DNA of 64,000 nucleotides from JBPRGG01 sp051418075 (GCA_051418075.1 JBPRGG010000019.1:43056-107055), one strand, 5' to 3'; positions 8,932 to 18,665 are shown, numbered from the stretch's first letter. Translations and numbers: made by a program. The notes: a model not told the origin generated them from the sequence alone.

Positions 8932-11900
8932 ATGGATTATAAAAACAAAACCAAAGCTGAGTTAATTGAGGAAATTGAATTGTTGCATAAACAATTACAA
9001 TCTCAGGCTGAGTTGAATAGCAGAGTGCGTACCGATCCTGTGGTAGTCAAGACCAAAAATAATCCTAACTTTGAAGAGCCAGAATTTAATGGCTCCATTA
9101 TAGCAATTACTGTTAACCAGGAGCGTGAAATAATATCATGTAATTCATCATTTGCCAGCTTAATTAACAAAGACAAGTCACAGATCTGTGGTCAAAGGTT
9201 TGAAGAAGTAATCCTTATTTCCCCATCAACAGTCGATGGGATCATTCATGACGCTTTTATAGAGGGTGTATTAAAAAAACCTTTAAAGCTGGATTTAATT
9301 AATCAAGATGTTAAAATTAAACTCAGTGGATTGGTCAGGAATTTTTCCTCTCACAAAAGCATTACCTTTCTGGGTGAAAAGATAGGCACCAAACATCAAC
9401 GTAAATTCAGATCCAACAAGCAACTCCAGGAATTATTCAATAATGCTGAGGATCTTATCCAGATTTTTTCAGTGGATGGGAAATTATTATTTGTGAATGA
9501 TTTTTGGAAAAAAAAGCTGGGGTATGATGATCAGGAAATCAGGAAATTGAACCTGAAAGATCTGCTTGCACCTGAATACTATGAGATTACCAAACAGCGG
9601 TTATTTAAAATAGCCAATGGCGAAAAGGTGAACAGGCTAAATACAGTATTCCTGACCAAAGACAAAAAGAAAATCAACCTCTCCGGCAATGTCAATATCG
9701 GCATAGAGAATGATAAACCTCATGAATTCCGGGCTATTTTTCATGATATTACCGAACAGGTCCGGGCAGAAAATGCTCAAAGCCTTTATTTTAGTATTGC
9801 CAATTTAACCATTCATAGCTCAAACCTGGAGAGTTTGTTTAAAAATATTCACAATGAACTTCAAAAGGTCATTGAGGCAAAAAATTTTTATATTGCCCTG
9901 GTAGATCAAAAGCAAAAGTATCTGAAATTTCCCTATTATATTGATGAATATGCTTTGTACAATAAACTGGAGCGCCCCTTTAGCCAGGGAATTACAGAAT
10001 ATGCCATTCGGAATAATAAGCCGATGTTTTTGTATAAGGAGGATTTGGAGGAATTGCAGAAATTTCAAAAAGTAGAGATCAATGGAAAGGTAGCCGAAGT
10101 ATGGATAGGTGTTCCCCTGGTCCTTGAAAATAAGACCATTGGTATCATCGCTTTGCAAAGTTATACTAACAGAAACTGCTACAATCAAAATGACCTGGAA
10201 TTACTTGATTTCATATCCGGACAGATTGCCATTTCCATCGACAGGAAGCAAAAAGAGCAAAAGATCAATATTCAGAATGCCAGGATCAACGCGATCTTTG
10301 AAAACGGTTCACACCTTATCTGGTCGGTGAACAAAGATTTTGAGCTTACTTCCTTTAATCAGAATTTTGCCCGGGAAGTTAATCTGCTTTTCTATAATCG
10401 CAGATCTAACCAAATCAACCAACTCCAGTTACAAAAGCTTGATATTAAAAATGATAAAACCTGGAGAAAGTATTATCTCAAGGCTCTGAAAGGCGAACCT
10501 GTGGCTTTCGAATACAAAGCCAAAAATCAGAAAGGAGAACTATGGCGGGAAATATTCCTCAATCCTATTTATTCTGGCAATGGAACCATTGATGAAGTGT
10601 CAGGCATTGCCCATGATATTACTGAAAAGAAGCTGTCTGAGATAGCGTTGCAGGAAAGTGAGGAAAAATTCAGAAACATCTTTGAATCTTTTCAGGATAT
10701 TTATTTCCGTTGCGATTTAAATGGAGAGATCAAGGTGATCAGTCCTTCATTGGAAGAATTGGTGGGTTATGATCCCAAAAAGGTATTGGGAAAAAATATT
10801 ACGGATTATTATTTATATAGTTCAAAGACCAAGCACCTGATTCGGGAATTGATCGAAAACACCTCTGTGCGGAATTTTGAAGCATCGGTTATTGATAAGG
10901 AAGGTAAGATCATCAATTGTATTTGCAATGTCCGGTTTATATATGACAAAAATAACAAACCGGTGCAAATCGAAGGGGTGGCCAGAGATATTACAAAACT
11001 GAAAAAAGCCAATCTGGAATTGATCAGGGCGAAAGAAATAGCAGAAAAATCAGTTCAGGTAAAGGATCTTTTCCTGGCTAATATGAGTCATGAGATACGT
11101 ACCCCTATGAATGGGATCATAGGTATGATAGATTTACTTAGTGGCACCGAGCTGAATAAGGAGCAGCAGAATTACATCAAGACCATTAAAAAATCCTCAG
11201 AAACCCTGCTGAATATTTTGAATGACATTCTTGATCTGAGCAAAATTGAAGCGGGTAAGATGAAGCTAAAAAAATCTCCGGTCAGAGTCAAAAATATGAT
11301 GGAGAAGTTATATGCTTTATTCTCTCAGCAGGCTTTTGCTAAAAATACCAACCTTTATTACCATATAGACAAACGTTTGCCTGAATTCATCCAGATCGAT
11401 GAAACCAGATTACTCCAGGTATTATCCAATTTAACCTCTAATGCCATTAAGTTCACCGATGGGGGAGGCTCCATTGATATTGGTCTGAAGCCTTTACCCA
11501 ATGATCCTACCGGCAAAATGATCAAGGTAGATGTGACAGATTCTGGTATTGGCATCTCCAAGGAAAACCTGGATCGTTTATTCAGAAGTTTTAACCAGTT
11601 GGATAATTCACTTTCCAAAGCCTACAGTGGTACCGGTCTGGGACTAGCCATTTCCAAGGAATTATGCCGCTTAATGGGAGGTGAAATTGGTGTATCTTCC
11701 ACTGTAGGTTTGGGCAGTACATTTTGGTTTACCTTTATGGCCGAACCGGCTGACCCATCTACCATGCTGGAGGATGAAAGTTTCGAAGGAGAACTGGAGA
11801 TCAACAATTACTTCACCATCAAGAAACCTTATATCTTGTTGGTTGATGATAACCTGGTAAACAGGCAGGTAGCTGGGGAAATTCTGAAGAAATCCGGCTG

Positions 11901-12573
11901 CAAGGTGGATCTGGCTGTTAATGGATTAAAAGCCATTGAAAAAGTAAAGTCGAATAAATATGATATGGTACTGATGGATATCCAAATGCCGGATATGGAT
12001 GGGGTAACGGCGACGAAAAAAATTCGTACGTTAGGCCTGGCCCAGGTACCACCTATTGTGGCCATGACTGCCTACTCTATGAAGGAGGACCGGGAAAAAT
12101 TTCTGAATGAAGGTATGGATGACTATATTGCCAAACCAATCCGGGCCAATGAATTGGTAAATAAGGTGAGGTCTTGGGTAAAATATTCACCTAAATCTAT
12201 TGAAAAGGTTGAGCCAAAATACAGTTTTAAGGAAAAAATGATTATTAACGAAGAGGTTATTAGTCAATTGCGTAAGTATGGCGGTGAAGAAATGGTTAAA
12301 AAAGTATTTTCTGATTTTGAAGATGAGGCCAAGGAACAATTGGAAATTTGCAATATTTCGTTAAAATCAAAAAATTATGAAAATATTCGCAGTAATTTGC
12401 ATACATTAAAAGGAAATGCCGGAACTTTGGGAATTGAAAAAGTGGCAAAATATGCAGAATATATTGAATCTAATTTGAAGAAAGACAATTTCGAAACTTT
12501 AGAACAGGACTTGAACTTTTTGAGGTTAACTTTTGCCGAATTTTTAAACAGTTATAATAATTATTTTAAATAA
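8932..12573 (+). CDS. Hybrid sensor histidine kinase with PAS/GAF sensors, receiver and HPt
   Basis: This 1213-residue protein has no membrane segment, so it probably senses a cytoplasmic signal. Order: a short coiled N-terminus, a weak PAS-like segment (about 45-145), PAS (about 165-280), GAF (about 287-436), two more PAS domains (about 448-563 and 576-686), HisKA with NMSHEIRTPMNG (phospho-acceptor His720), HATPase (about 820-936; N-box NLTSNAIKF, then DSGIGI, GTGLGLAI), receiver (about 963-1080; VDDN, phospho-acceptor Asp1016 in LMDIQMPDMDG) and HPt (about 1104-1210; His1157 in NLHTLKGNAG). A complete His-Asp-His relay is therefore in one chain and needs an external receiver, which the next gene, 8 bases downstream, supplies. 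The signal and the final output are unknown. Confidence 0.95.
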   Translation: MDYKNKTKAELIEEIELLHKQLQSQAELNSRVRTDPVVVKTKNNPNFEEPEFNGSIIAITVNQEREIISCNSSFASLINKDKSQICGQRFEEVILISPSTVDGIIHDAFIEGVLKKPLKLDLINQDVKIKLSGLVRNFSSHKSITFLGEKIGTKHQRKFRSNKQLQELFNNAEDLIQIFSVDGKLLFVNDFWKKKLGYDDQEIRKLNLKDLLAPEYYEITKQRLFKIANGEKVNRLNTVFLTKDKKKINLSGNVNIGIENDKPHEFRAIFHDITEQVRAENAQSLYFSIANLTIHSSNLESLFKNIHNELQKVIEAKNFYIALVDQKQKYLKFPYYIDEYALYNKLERPFSQGITEYAIRNNKPMFLYKEDLEELQKFQKVEINGKVAEVWIGVPLVLENKTIGIIALQSYTNRNCYNQNDLELLDFISGQIAISIDRKQKEQKINIQNARINAIFENGSHLIWSVNKDFELTSFNQNFAREVNLLFYNRRSNQINQLQLQKLDIKNDKTWRKYYLKALKGEPVAFEYKAKNQKGELWREIFLNPIYSGNGTIDEVSGIAHDITEKKLSEIALQESEEKFRNIFESFQDIYFRCDLNGEIKVISPSLEELVGYDPKKVLGKNITDYYLYSSKTKHLIRELIENTSVRNFEASVIDKEGKIINCICNVRFIYDKNNKPVQIEGVARDITKLKKANLELIRAKEIAEKSVQVKDLFLANMSHEIRTPMNGIIGMIDLLSGTELNKEQQNYIKTIKKSSETLLNILNDILDLSKIEAGKMKLKKSPVRVKNMMEKLYALFSQQAFAKNTNLYYHIDKRLPEFIQIDETRLLQVLSNLTSNAIKFTDGGGSIDIGLKPLPNDPTGKMIKVDVTDSGIGISKENLDRLFRSFNQLDNSLSKAYSGTGLGLAISKELCRLMGGEIGVSSTVGLGSTFWFTFMAEPADPSTMLEDESFEGELEINNYFTIKKPYILLVDDNLVNRQVAGEILKKSGCKVDLAVNGLKAIEKVKSNKYDMVLMDIQMPDMDGVTATKKIRTLGLAQVPPIVAMTAYSMKEDREKFLNEGMDDYIAKPIRANELVNKVRSWVKYSPKSIEKVEPKYSFKEKMIINEEVISQLRKYGGEEMVKKVFSDFEDEAKEQLEICNISLKSKNYENIRSNLHTLKGNAGTLGIEKVAKYAEYIESNLKKDNFETLEQDLNFLRLTFAEFLNSYNNYFK

Positions 12574-12581
12574 CAGAACAT

Positions 12582-12956
12582 ATGGCTAAGAAAGTTTTAA
12601 TTGCAGAGGATAGTTCAGTAATTCAGAATTTGACCAAGAAAATACTAGAACTACAAAATTATAAAATTACCTCAGCCAAAAATGGCAAGCAGGTGATTGA
12701 TAAAATGGGAAAAGAAGATTTTGACCTGATTTTGATGGATATTAATATGCCACTGATGGACGGGGTAGAATGTGCCAAGGAGATCAGATCTATGGATGAT
12801 GAAAAAAAAGCCAATATACCTATTGTAGCTATTACCGGAAACGCCAGAAATTATACCCTGGATGATTTTAAGAACGTAGGAATCAATGAGTATCTGCCGA
12901 AGCCTCTTAATTTTGATGATTTGGTAAATACGGTGAAGAAGTATACTTCGGATTAA
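12582..12956 (+). CDS. CheY-like single-domain response regulator
   Basis: The 124-residue protein is a stand-alone receiver: acidic pocket AEDSS (Asp10), phospho-acceptor Asp53 in LMDINMPLMDG, conserved Thr in IVAITGNA and Lys in PKPLN. It has no DNA-binding or enzymatic output domain, so it acts by protein contact or as a phosphate shuttle. Its position 8 bases after the hybrid kinase ending in an HPt domain makes it the likely final receiver of that relay. Its TAA stop shares one base with the ATG of the next gene (TAATG), indicating translational coupling. Confidence 0.93.
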   Translation: MAKKVLIAEDSSVIQNLTKKILELQNYKITSAKNGKQVIDKMGKEDFDLILMDINMPLMDGVECAKEIRSMDDEKKANIPIVAITGNARNYTLDDFKNVGINEYLPKPLNFDDLVNTVKKYTSD

Positions 12957-13231
12957 TGGATATCAGATATACCAAAAGCTTTTTAAATAAATTAGAAGAT
13001 ATTTTCGCTGAGTCTGATTTTATTTTAAGGTATGAGAAAGGTAATTTTAAGTCGGGTTATTGTATCTTAAAAGAAAATAAGATAGCTATTATCAACAAGT
13101 TTTATTCCCTGGAAGGTAAGATCCATTGTTTGATTGAAATCATTCGGTCCATTCAATTTGATCAGCAAAATTTCAGTGAAAAAAACAGGAAGCTGCTTTT
13201 AGAAATCACTCAAAACGAGTTGAAATTTTGA
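12956..13231 (+). CDS. Conserved-looking small protein of unknown function
   Basis: The 91-residue product starts MDIRYTKSFLNKLEDIF and has no signal peptide or membrane segment. It combines amphipathic helices with a central strand pair (KSGYCILKENKIAIINKFYS). It is coupled at both ends: a one-base overlap with the response regulator upstream, and a TTGA overlap with the hydrolase downstream. I do not recognise a family. A role linked to the signalling pair or the hydrolase is only contextual. Confidence 0.8.
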   Translation: MDIRYTKSFLNKLEDIFAESDFILRYEKGNFKSGYCILKENKIAIINKFYSLEGKIHCLIEIIRSIQFDQQNFSEKNRKLLLEITQNELKF

Positions 13232-13992
13232 TTATTACTTTTTTAGGAACCGGCACCTCGCAAGGCGTGCCGGTGATAGCATGTGATTGTGAAGTTTGCC
13301 GTTCATTGGACTACCGTGACAAAAGATTACGATCCTCAGTACATATTAAAACTCAGGTAACCAGCATTATTATAGATTCAGGGCCGGATTTTCGTCAGCA
13401 AGTGCTAAGAGAACGGATCAATCGGTTAGATGTCTTGCTTTTCACCCATGAGCATAAAGATCATACTGCCGGAATGGATGATGTGAGAGGGTTTAATTAC
13501 AAACAAAAATCCAAAATACCAGTATATGCAGAATCAAGGGTCATAGAGCAACTTAAAAAAGAATTCTCTTACGTCTTTGAAAGTAAATATCCGGGCCTGC
13601 CTCAAATTGAAATTAATTACATCAATGATCAGCTTGATCCATTTTTCATAAATAAAGATAAAATCATTCCCATCAGGGTTATGCATCATAAATTACCGGT
13701 ACTGGCCTTCAGAGTGGGAGATTTTTCTTATATCACAGATGCCAAATATGTTCCTGCCGAAGAAAAAGAAAAGATAAGGGGAAGCAAGGTGTTGGTTATT
13801 AATGCCTTAAGAAAAGAAAGCCATTTGTCTCATTACAATTTAGATGAAGCACTTGAACTGGCAGCAGAAATGAATGCTGAAAAAACATACTTCACCCATT
13901 TAAGCCATGGAATGGGACTGCACAAAGATGTTTCAGCCCATCTACCGGATGGTGTTGAACTCGCCTATGATGGCTTACAGGTACAGATTTAA
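13228..13992 (+). CDS. Metallo-beta-lactamase-fold hydrolase (PhnP-like)
   Basis: The 254-residue cytoplasmic protein starts at a TTG that overlaps the upstream TGA (TTGA). This start puts FLGTGTSQGVP right at the N-terminus, where the family has it. The metal site THEHKDH (residues about 74-80) follows the HxHxDH pattern, with a further ligand in MHHK and the C-terminal THLSHG. The family includes PhnP cyclic phosphodiesterases and other phosphodiesterases acting on nucleotides or RNA ends. An early CDCEVC segment resembles the extra zinc site of PhnP. Substrate unknown. It sits in the kinase/regulator operon, 31 bases before the NFACT gene. Confidence 0.9.
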   Translation: MIITFLGTGTSQGVPVIACDCEVCRSLDYRDKRLRSSVHIKTQVTSIIIDSGPDFRQQVLRERINRLDVLLFTHEHKDHTAGMDDVRGFNYKQKSKIPVYAESRVIEQLKKEFSYVFESKYPGLPQIEINYINDQLDPFFINKDKIIPIRVMHHKLPVLAFRVGDFSYITDAKYVPAEEKEKIRGSKVLVINALRKESHLSHYNLDEALELAAEMNAEKTYFTHLSHGMGLHKDVSAHLPDGVELAYDGLQVQI

Positions 13993-14023
13993 GGAATCCT
14001 GTGAAAATACACATTTTTTGATT

Positions 14024-15583
14024 ATGCAGAATAATTATTATTTTTTACGTATTTTATCCGTACAATTGGAAGAAAAAATAACCGGATGGGAACTGCTTAC
14101 TTGCTTCAGCCAGAATAAAAACGAACTTATTTTAGGTTTTGCACTTGCTACCCGGGAATTTTACCTGAGGGGAGTGCTTAACCCAGATTTTACCTGCCTC
14201 ACTTTTCCCGATTCTTATGCCAGGTCTAAGAAGAACTCGGTGGACCTCTTTCCAGAGTTGATTGGGCAAAAGGTAACCAAAGTTGTTCAATATCAGAATG
14301 AAAGAAGCTTTTCCCTTCAATTTACCGGCCACTATACCTTGCTTTTCAAAATGTATGGTAATCGTTCAAATATCATTCTGTTCCGGGATGATGAAGTGGT
14401 GCATCTATTTAAAAAACGGATGGTAAAGGACCTGAAACTGGAGCCTGAACAGCTCGATCGTCCGCTGGATCATTCCTATTCTGCCTTTGAACAGCATGAT
14501 TTCGATTACAAAAAGCTATTTCCCACCTTTGGCAAAGAAGTAAGGCAATACCTGGAAGAAGCTACCGGTTATTTTATGGTGTCATCGGAGCAAAAATGGG
14601 AAATTCTAAAAAATACCAAACAAGAACTTGAAAATCCGCAGGGATTTTACATCCAAAACAACCAGAGCAAACCAGTATTTTTGATCATCCGGTTTGGAAA
14701 TATTATAAAGGAATTTCAGGACCCTTTCCAGGCCTTAAATGAATTTTATATTTATTATACCAGGATCTATTACCTGGACAAAGAGAAAAAAGACATTCTG
14801 CAGAAATTGGAAAGACAACGTAGTAAAACCGGTAATTACTTGCTAAATACTAAAAAAAAGCTGGAAGATATTGAACATAACAGCCGGTATGAAGAAATAG
14901 CCAATATTATCATGGCCAACCTGCTTAATATTCCGGCTAAAGCAGAAGTAGTGGAATTATTTGATTTCTATCATAATCAAAATATCAGGGTCAAGTTGAA
15001 AAAAGACCTTTCACCTCAAAAGAATGCAGAAAATTTATATCGAAAAGCAAAAAATAAGAAAATTGAAATAAAGAACCTGAGGCAGAATATCTATGAAAAG
15101 CAAAATGAACTGGAAGAACTGGAAAAACATATACAAATAATTGATCAAATTGATCATTTGAAGGAATTAAGGAATTATATAAGTCAAAATAGTTTAAAAA
15201 AGGAGCAGGTCACAGCTAATGCTGTATTGCCATTTAAACAGTTTATATTCGATAGCTATGAAATTTTAGTGGGTAAGAATGCAAAAAATAATGATGAATT
15301 GACCCAGAAGTATGCCAGGAAAAATGACCTCTGGCTACATGCCAAAGATGTGTCCGGTTCACATGTGGTGATAAAACAGTTGTCCGGACATCCCTTTCCC
15401 AGGCATGTGATAGAAAGGGCAGCTCAATTAGCAGCATATTATTCCAAGCGGAAGACCGATACTTTATGCCCGGTGATTTATACACCCAAGAAATACGTTC
15501 GAAAGCCAAAGGGTGGAGTACCCGGTTTTGCCCTGATTGAAAAAGAAGAAGTGATCCTGGTAGAACCCAAGAAATGGCAATAA
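14024..15583 (+). CDS. rqcH: NFACT family protein, RqcH/Rqc2-like ribosome quality-control factor
   Basis: RqcH binds obstructed 50S subunits carrying peptidyl-tRNA and recruits tRNA-Ala to add C-terminal alanine tails. I chose the ATG at 14024 (519 residues); an in-frame start at 13907 would lie inside the upstream gene. NFACT-N covers about residues 1-180, with the family block MYGNRSNIILF. Coiled helices occupy about 250-400 (KKLEDIEHNSRYEEIANIIM; EKQNELEELEKHIQIID). The C-terminal NFACT-R domain (about 405-510) contains NDLWLHAKDVSGSHVVI and KPKGGVPG. The DR motif used by known RqcH proteins seems to be NER here (QYQNERSFSL), an alignment by eye. The gene closes the five-gene unit that starts with the hybrid kinase. 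Confidence 0.88.
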   Translation: MQNNYYFLRILSVQLEEKITGWELLTCFSQNKNELILGFALATREFYLRGVLNPDFTCLTFPDSYARSKKNSVDLFPELIGQKVTKVVQYQNERSFSLQFTGHYTLLFKMYGNRSNIILFRDDEVVHLFKKRMVKDLKLEPEQLDRPLDHSYSAFEQHDFDYKKLFPTFGKEVRQYLEEATGYFMVSSEQKWEILKNTKQELENPQGFYIQNNQSKPVFLIIRFGNIIKEFQDPFQALNEFYIYYTRIYYLDKEKKDILQKLERQRSKTGNYLLNTKKKLEDIEHNSRYEEIANIIMANLLNIPAKAEVVELFDFYHNQNIRVKLKKDLSPQKNAENLYRKAKNKKIEIKNLRQNIYEKQNELEELEKHIQIIDQIDHLKELRNYISQNSLKKEQVTANAVLPFKQFIFDSYEILVGKNAKNNDELTQKYARKNDLWLHAKDVSGSHVVIKQLSGHPFPRHVIERAAQLAAYYSKRKTDTLCPVIYTPKKYVRKPKGGVPGFALIEKEEVILVEPKKWQ

Positions 15584-16038
15584 TTTATTATTCCAAATAC
15601 CTTTTAAGGGATTATACGCTATAATCGCATTATTGCAATATAATTCCAGTATTATCTTACAATCACAGTTTAATCATCAATCATTTTTATTTCAGCGTAT
15701 GAAATTCTTAAGTCACCTAAAATTTAATCATTTTAAGAAATAATAAGACAAAATTTATATGTAGCTGGTCTGATGATGTTTAAACATTCAATCCTAACTA
15801 TCTATATATGTTTCGTTTCTATTCCTTTTAAATGAATATCTCTAATTTATCCTAAATCCTTAAAAAACATTACAAAAGAAAGGAAACCGTTTTACATAAT
15901 TAGATTGTTATAATTAATCCTTCCATATTGCCTTCTCAAATCAGCCTTTGATATTCATTATAAAACTAAGATGCTAACAGCAATATTTTTCTGATAGAAA
16001 TAAATGATTTTTTTTATTAAATAAAAAACTTATAGAAA
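15584..16038. other. 455-base AT-rich intergenic region upstream of cheW
   Basis: The region is very AT-rich and contains only frames of about 15 codons. I see no tRNA, hairpin terminator or clear promoter consensus. It separates the NFACT gene from cheW on the same strand and therefore probably contains the cheW-MCP promoter. Confidence 0.55.
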
Positions 16039-16524
16039 ATGGTTAACGAAATATCAACAGAAATTAATTCTTATCTATCCTTTAGGTTAGGGGAGGAATT
16101 ATTTTCAGCTAATGTCAGCAAGGTACTGGAGATCCTTGAAATGACCAGGATCACCAAAGTACCCCAAGCTCCTGCCTACATGAGGGGGATCATTAATCTT
16201 CGGGGGCAGGTTCTGCCTGTCATTGACACCAGGACAAAATTTGGTCTAGAGCAGGCTCCGGAAACTCAGGATACATGTATAGTGGTAGTGGAGGTTTTAT
16301 TGAATGGACAAAAAATAAATCTGGGTTTTCAGGTAGACGCTGTAGAGGAAGTCCTGGAGATAGCCCAAAAAGATGTATTACCTCCACCATCAATAGGCAG
16401 TAATTACCAATCAGAATTTATTTCAGGGATGGCCCGTACTGATGAGGAGTTCTTGATGATTCTGAATCTCGATTTGATCTTAACCTCGGATGAAATAAAG
16501 TCAATTAATGATAAATTAAACTAA
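16039..16524 (+). CDS. cheW: CheW chemotaxis coupling protein
   Basis: CheW links chemoreceptors to the CheA kinase in receptor arrays at the inner membrane. The 161-residue length is normal. Typical CheW blocks are present: YLSFRLGEELFSANVSKVLEIL, MRGIINLRGQVLPVIDTR (conserved NLRG loop) and a C-terminal LDLILTS. It is followed after 25 bases by a chemoreceptor gene. No cheA, cheR or cheB lies in the window, so the partner kinase must be elsewhere. There is no flagellar gene nearby, so the pair may control gliding or another behaviour; that is inference. Confidence 0.96.
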   Translation: MVNEISTEINSYLSFRLGEELFSANVSKVLEILEMTRITKVPQAPAYMRGIINLRGQVLPVIDTRTKFGLEQAPETQDTCIVVVEVLLNGQKINLGFQVDAVEEVLEIAQKDVLPPPSIGSNYQSEFISGMARTDEEFLMILNLDLILTSDEIKSINDKLN

Positions 16525-16549
16525 TTTTTGAACATTTAAATGCACTACT

Positions 16550-18586
16550 ATGAATTTTAAGGATTTTAAAATTGCCACCAAACTTGGGGTAGGTTTCGGA
16601 CTATTAATTGTACTGACCCTGATTGTTGGCGTTATTGCCGTATTCAACATGAATAATATTTCAGTTCAATCAGGTTATCTGGCAGAGGAGTATGTTCCTG
16701 AAGTAAGGATAGCCAATGAACTGGAACGTTCATCCCTGCTGACTATGTACAGTATGCGCGGTTATGGATTCACAGAAGAACAGAAATATCTTAATGAAGG
16801 ATTAAACCGGTTGAATAATGTAAAAAAGAACCTGAAAGATGCCCAGAATCTGGCTGACCAATCCTCTCAACTTAAAGCCCTTTCCGGTGCCATTGATGAA
16901 ACTGAAAATGCAGTTTTAAAATATGAGTCACTGGCCCAGGAAACTATAAATACCAATAAGAATTTGCAGGAAATGAGAGTCAAAATGGATGAGGCGGCCG
17001 GAAATTACATGACCAGTTGTTACAAATACCTTGATTCACAAAATGAGTCTATAAAAACTGAAATCAGATCAGGTAGGGTTGATGATTCAAGATTGGAAAA
17101 GATCACATTAATCAACAACATTATTGACGTAGGTAATAGCATCAGAGTAGCCAATTTTAAAGCCCAGGCTACCAGGGACCCACAATCCTTCCGTCAGGCT
17201 ATGAACCAGTTTTCAGATGTTGAAGATTTTCTGAGCCAGACAATTAGATTAACCCGACTGGATATAGATATGAAACAGTTGGATAATATTGAAACAGCTG
17301 CCCGTAATTATCAATCTGCCATGGAGAGCTTTCTGACCAACTGGGAAAAAAGAGAACAGTTAAACAGCCAGCGAAATGATGCAGCTGATAATGTTTTGAA
17401 CAATGCCCAAACAGTGGCTCTCGCTGGCATAGACAGCACACAATTGATTGCAAATGATGCCCGGGAATTGTTGAAAACCTCCAGTGGCATTATCATTGGC
17501 GGACTGGCCGTGTTTGTAATTTTAGGTATCTTTTTCTCTTTGGTGATCACCAAATCAATTACAGGACCTGTAAGTAAAGGGGTTGAATTTGCTGGTAGGA
17601 TAGCCAGGGGAGATTTGACTGCTACCATTCATGTAGATCAAAAAGATGAAATCGGAGAACTTTCCACAGCTTTAAAACAGATGGTTGTCAAACTTAAAGA
17701 AATTGTGCTTTCAATTATGAATGGGGCTGACAATATTTCAGCTGCAAGTTTCCAGATGAGTTCATCCTCTCAGGAAATGTCGCAAGGAGCCAATGAGCAG
17801 GCTTCATCAGCTGAAGAGGTTTCTTCTTCCATGGAAGAAATGGCAGCCAATATTCAACAAAATACTGATAATGCCCAGCAAACTGAAAAGATTGCTTTGA
17901 AGGCGGCTGATGATGTGCTGGAAGGAAGTACTGCAGTTACCCAAACAGTGGATTCTATGAAGAATATTGCCGAAAAGATCACGATTATTGGTGAAATTGC
18001 CCGGCAAACTAATATTTTGGCTTTGAATGCAGCTGTGGAAGCAGCCCGGGCAGGCGAACATGGTAAGGGTTTTGCTGTAGTTGCGGCTGAGGTACGCAAA
18101 TTAGCTGAAAGAAGTCAGGCTGCTGCAGCAGAAATTGACCAGGTTTCCAAGTCCAGTGTAGATGTGGCTGAAAAATCCGGAAAATTACTGACTGAAATAG
18201 TGCCTGATATTCAAAAAACGGCTAAGCTGGTTCAGGAGATCAGTGCGGCTTCCATAGAACAAAATTCAGGAGCTGATCAGGTCAATAATGCAATACAGCA
18301 ATTGAATCAGGTGACACAACAGAACGCCGCTTCGTCTGAAGAAATGGCCACCAGTTCTGAAGAATTGTCGTCTCAGGCAGAACAATTGATGGAAATCATT
18401 GGATACTTCAATTTAGGTGAAGAAGCAAGAAAAACCAGGGCTAAAAAGAAAATGAAGGCTCAGGGAAAAGTACAGGTAGCTCCTGCGAACCATCCCAATC
18501 CAAAACAGCATGAATCAAGCTCAGCTGGTATTTCATTGAAAATGGATGAAAGCAGCTTTTCGGATAGTGATTTTGAAAAATTCTAA
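16550..18586 (+). CDS. Methyl-accepting chemotaxis protein
   Basis: The 678-residue transmembrane receptor has TM1 at about residues 11-33, a helical periplasmic sensor (about 34-305, four-helix-bundle type by its heptad-like character), TM2 at about 311-333 and a HAMP domain (about 335-390, starting TKSITGPVSKG). The cytoplasmic methylation/signalling bundle has the highly conserved tip EIARQTNILALNAAVEAARA (about 481-500), followed by GKGFAVVAAEVRKLAERS. Gln/Glu pairs flank the tip as potential methylation sites. The C-terminus lacks an NWETF-type CheR/CheB tether. It is translated with cheW (25-base gap) and followed by a strong terminator. The ligand cannot be inferred. Confidence 0.96.
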   Translation: MNFKDFKIATKLGVGFGLLIVLTLIVGVIAVFNMNNISVQSGYLAEEYVPEVRIANELERSSLLTMYSMRGYGFTEEQKYLNEGLNRLNNVKKNLKDAQNLADQSSQLKALSGAIDETENAVLKYESLAQETINTNKNLQEMRVKMDEAAGNYMTSCYKYLDSQNESIKTEIRSGRVDDSRLEKITLINNIIDVGNSIRVANFKAQATRDPQSFRQAMNQFSDVEDFLSQTIRLTRLDIDMKQLDNIETAARNYQSAMESFLTNWEKREQLNSQRNDAADNVLNNAQTVALAGIDSTQLIANDARELLKTSSGIIIGGLAVFVILGIFFSLVITKSITGPVSKGVEFAGRIARGDLTATIHVDQKDEIGELSTALKQMVVKLKEIVLSIMNGADNISAASFQMSSSSQEMSQGANEQASSAEEVSSSMEEMAANIQQNTDNAQQTEKIALKAADDVLEGSTAVTQTVDSMKNIAEKITIIGEIARQTNILALNAAVEAARAGEHGKGFAVVAAEVRKLAERSQAAAAEIDQVSKSSVDVAEKSGKLLTEIVPDIQKTAKLVQEISAASIEQNSGADQVNNAIQQLNQVTQQNAASSEEMATSSEELSSQAEQLMEIIGYFNLGEEARKTRAKKKMKAQGKVQVAPANHPNPKQHESSSAGISLKMDESSFSDSDFEKF

Positions 18587-18606
18587 AGAAGAATAATAAT
18601 ATCCCT

Positions 18607-18640
18607 AAAAAAGGACTGGTTTTTCTATCAGTCCTTTTTT
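18607..18640 (+). terminator. Rho-independent terminator of the cheW-MCP unit
   Basis: AAAAAAGGACTG (18607-18618) pairs perfectly with CAGTCCTTTTTT (18629-18640) across a 10-base loop. The T run on the 3' side gives the intrinsic terminator form, 20 bases after the MCP stop codon. The A run on the other side would allow it to work in both directions. Confidence 0.9.
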
Positions 18641-18665
18641 GTTGACCAACCAAAGCCAATGGCAT

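Noticed and set aside
13907..14023. Upstream start for the NFACT gene
   Set aside because: It lies inside the MBL-fold gene in another frame, and the family N-terminus fits the ATG at 14024.
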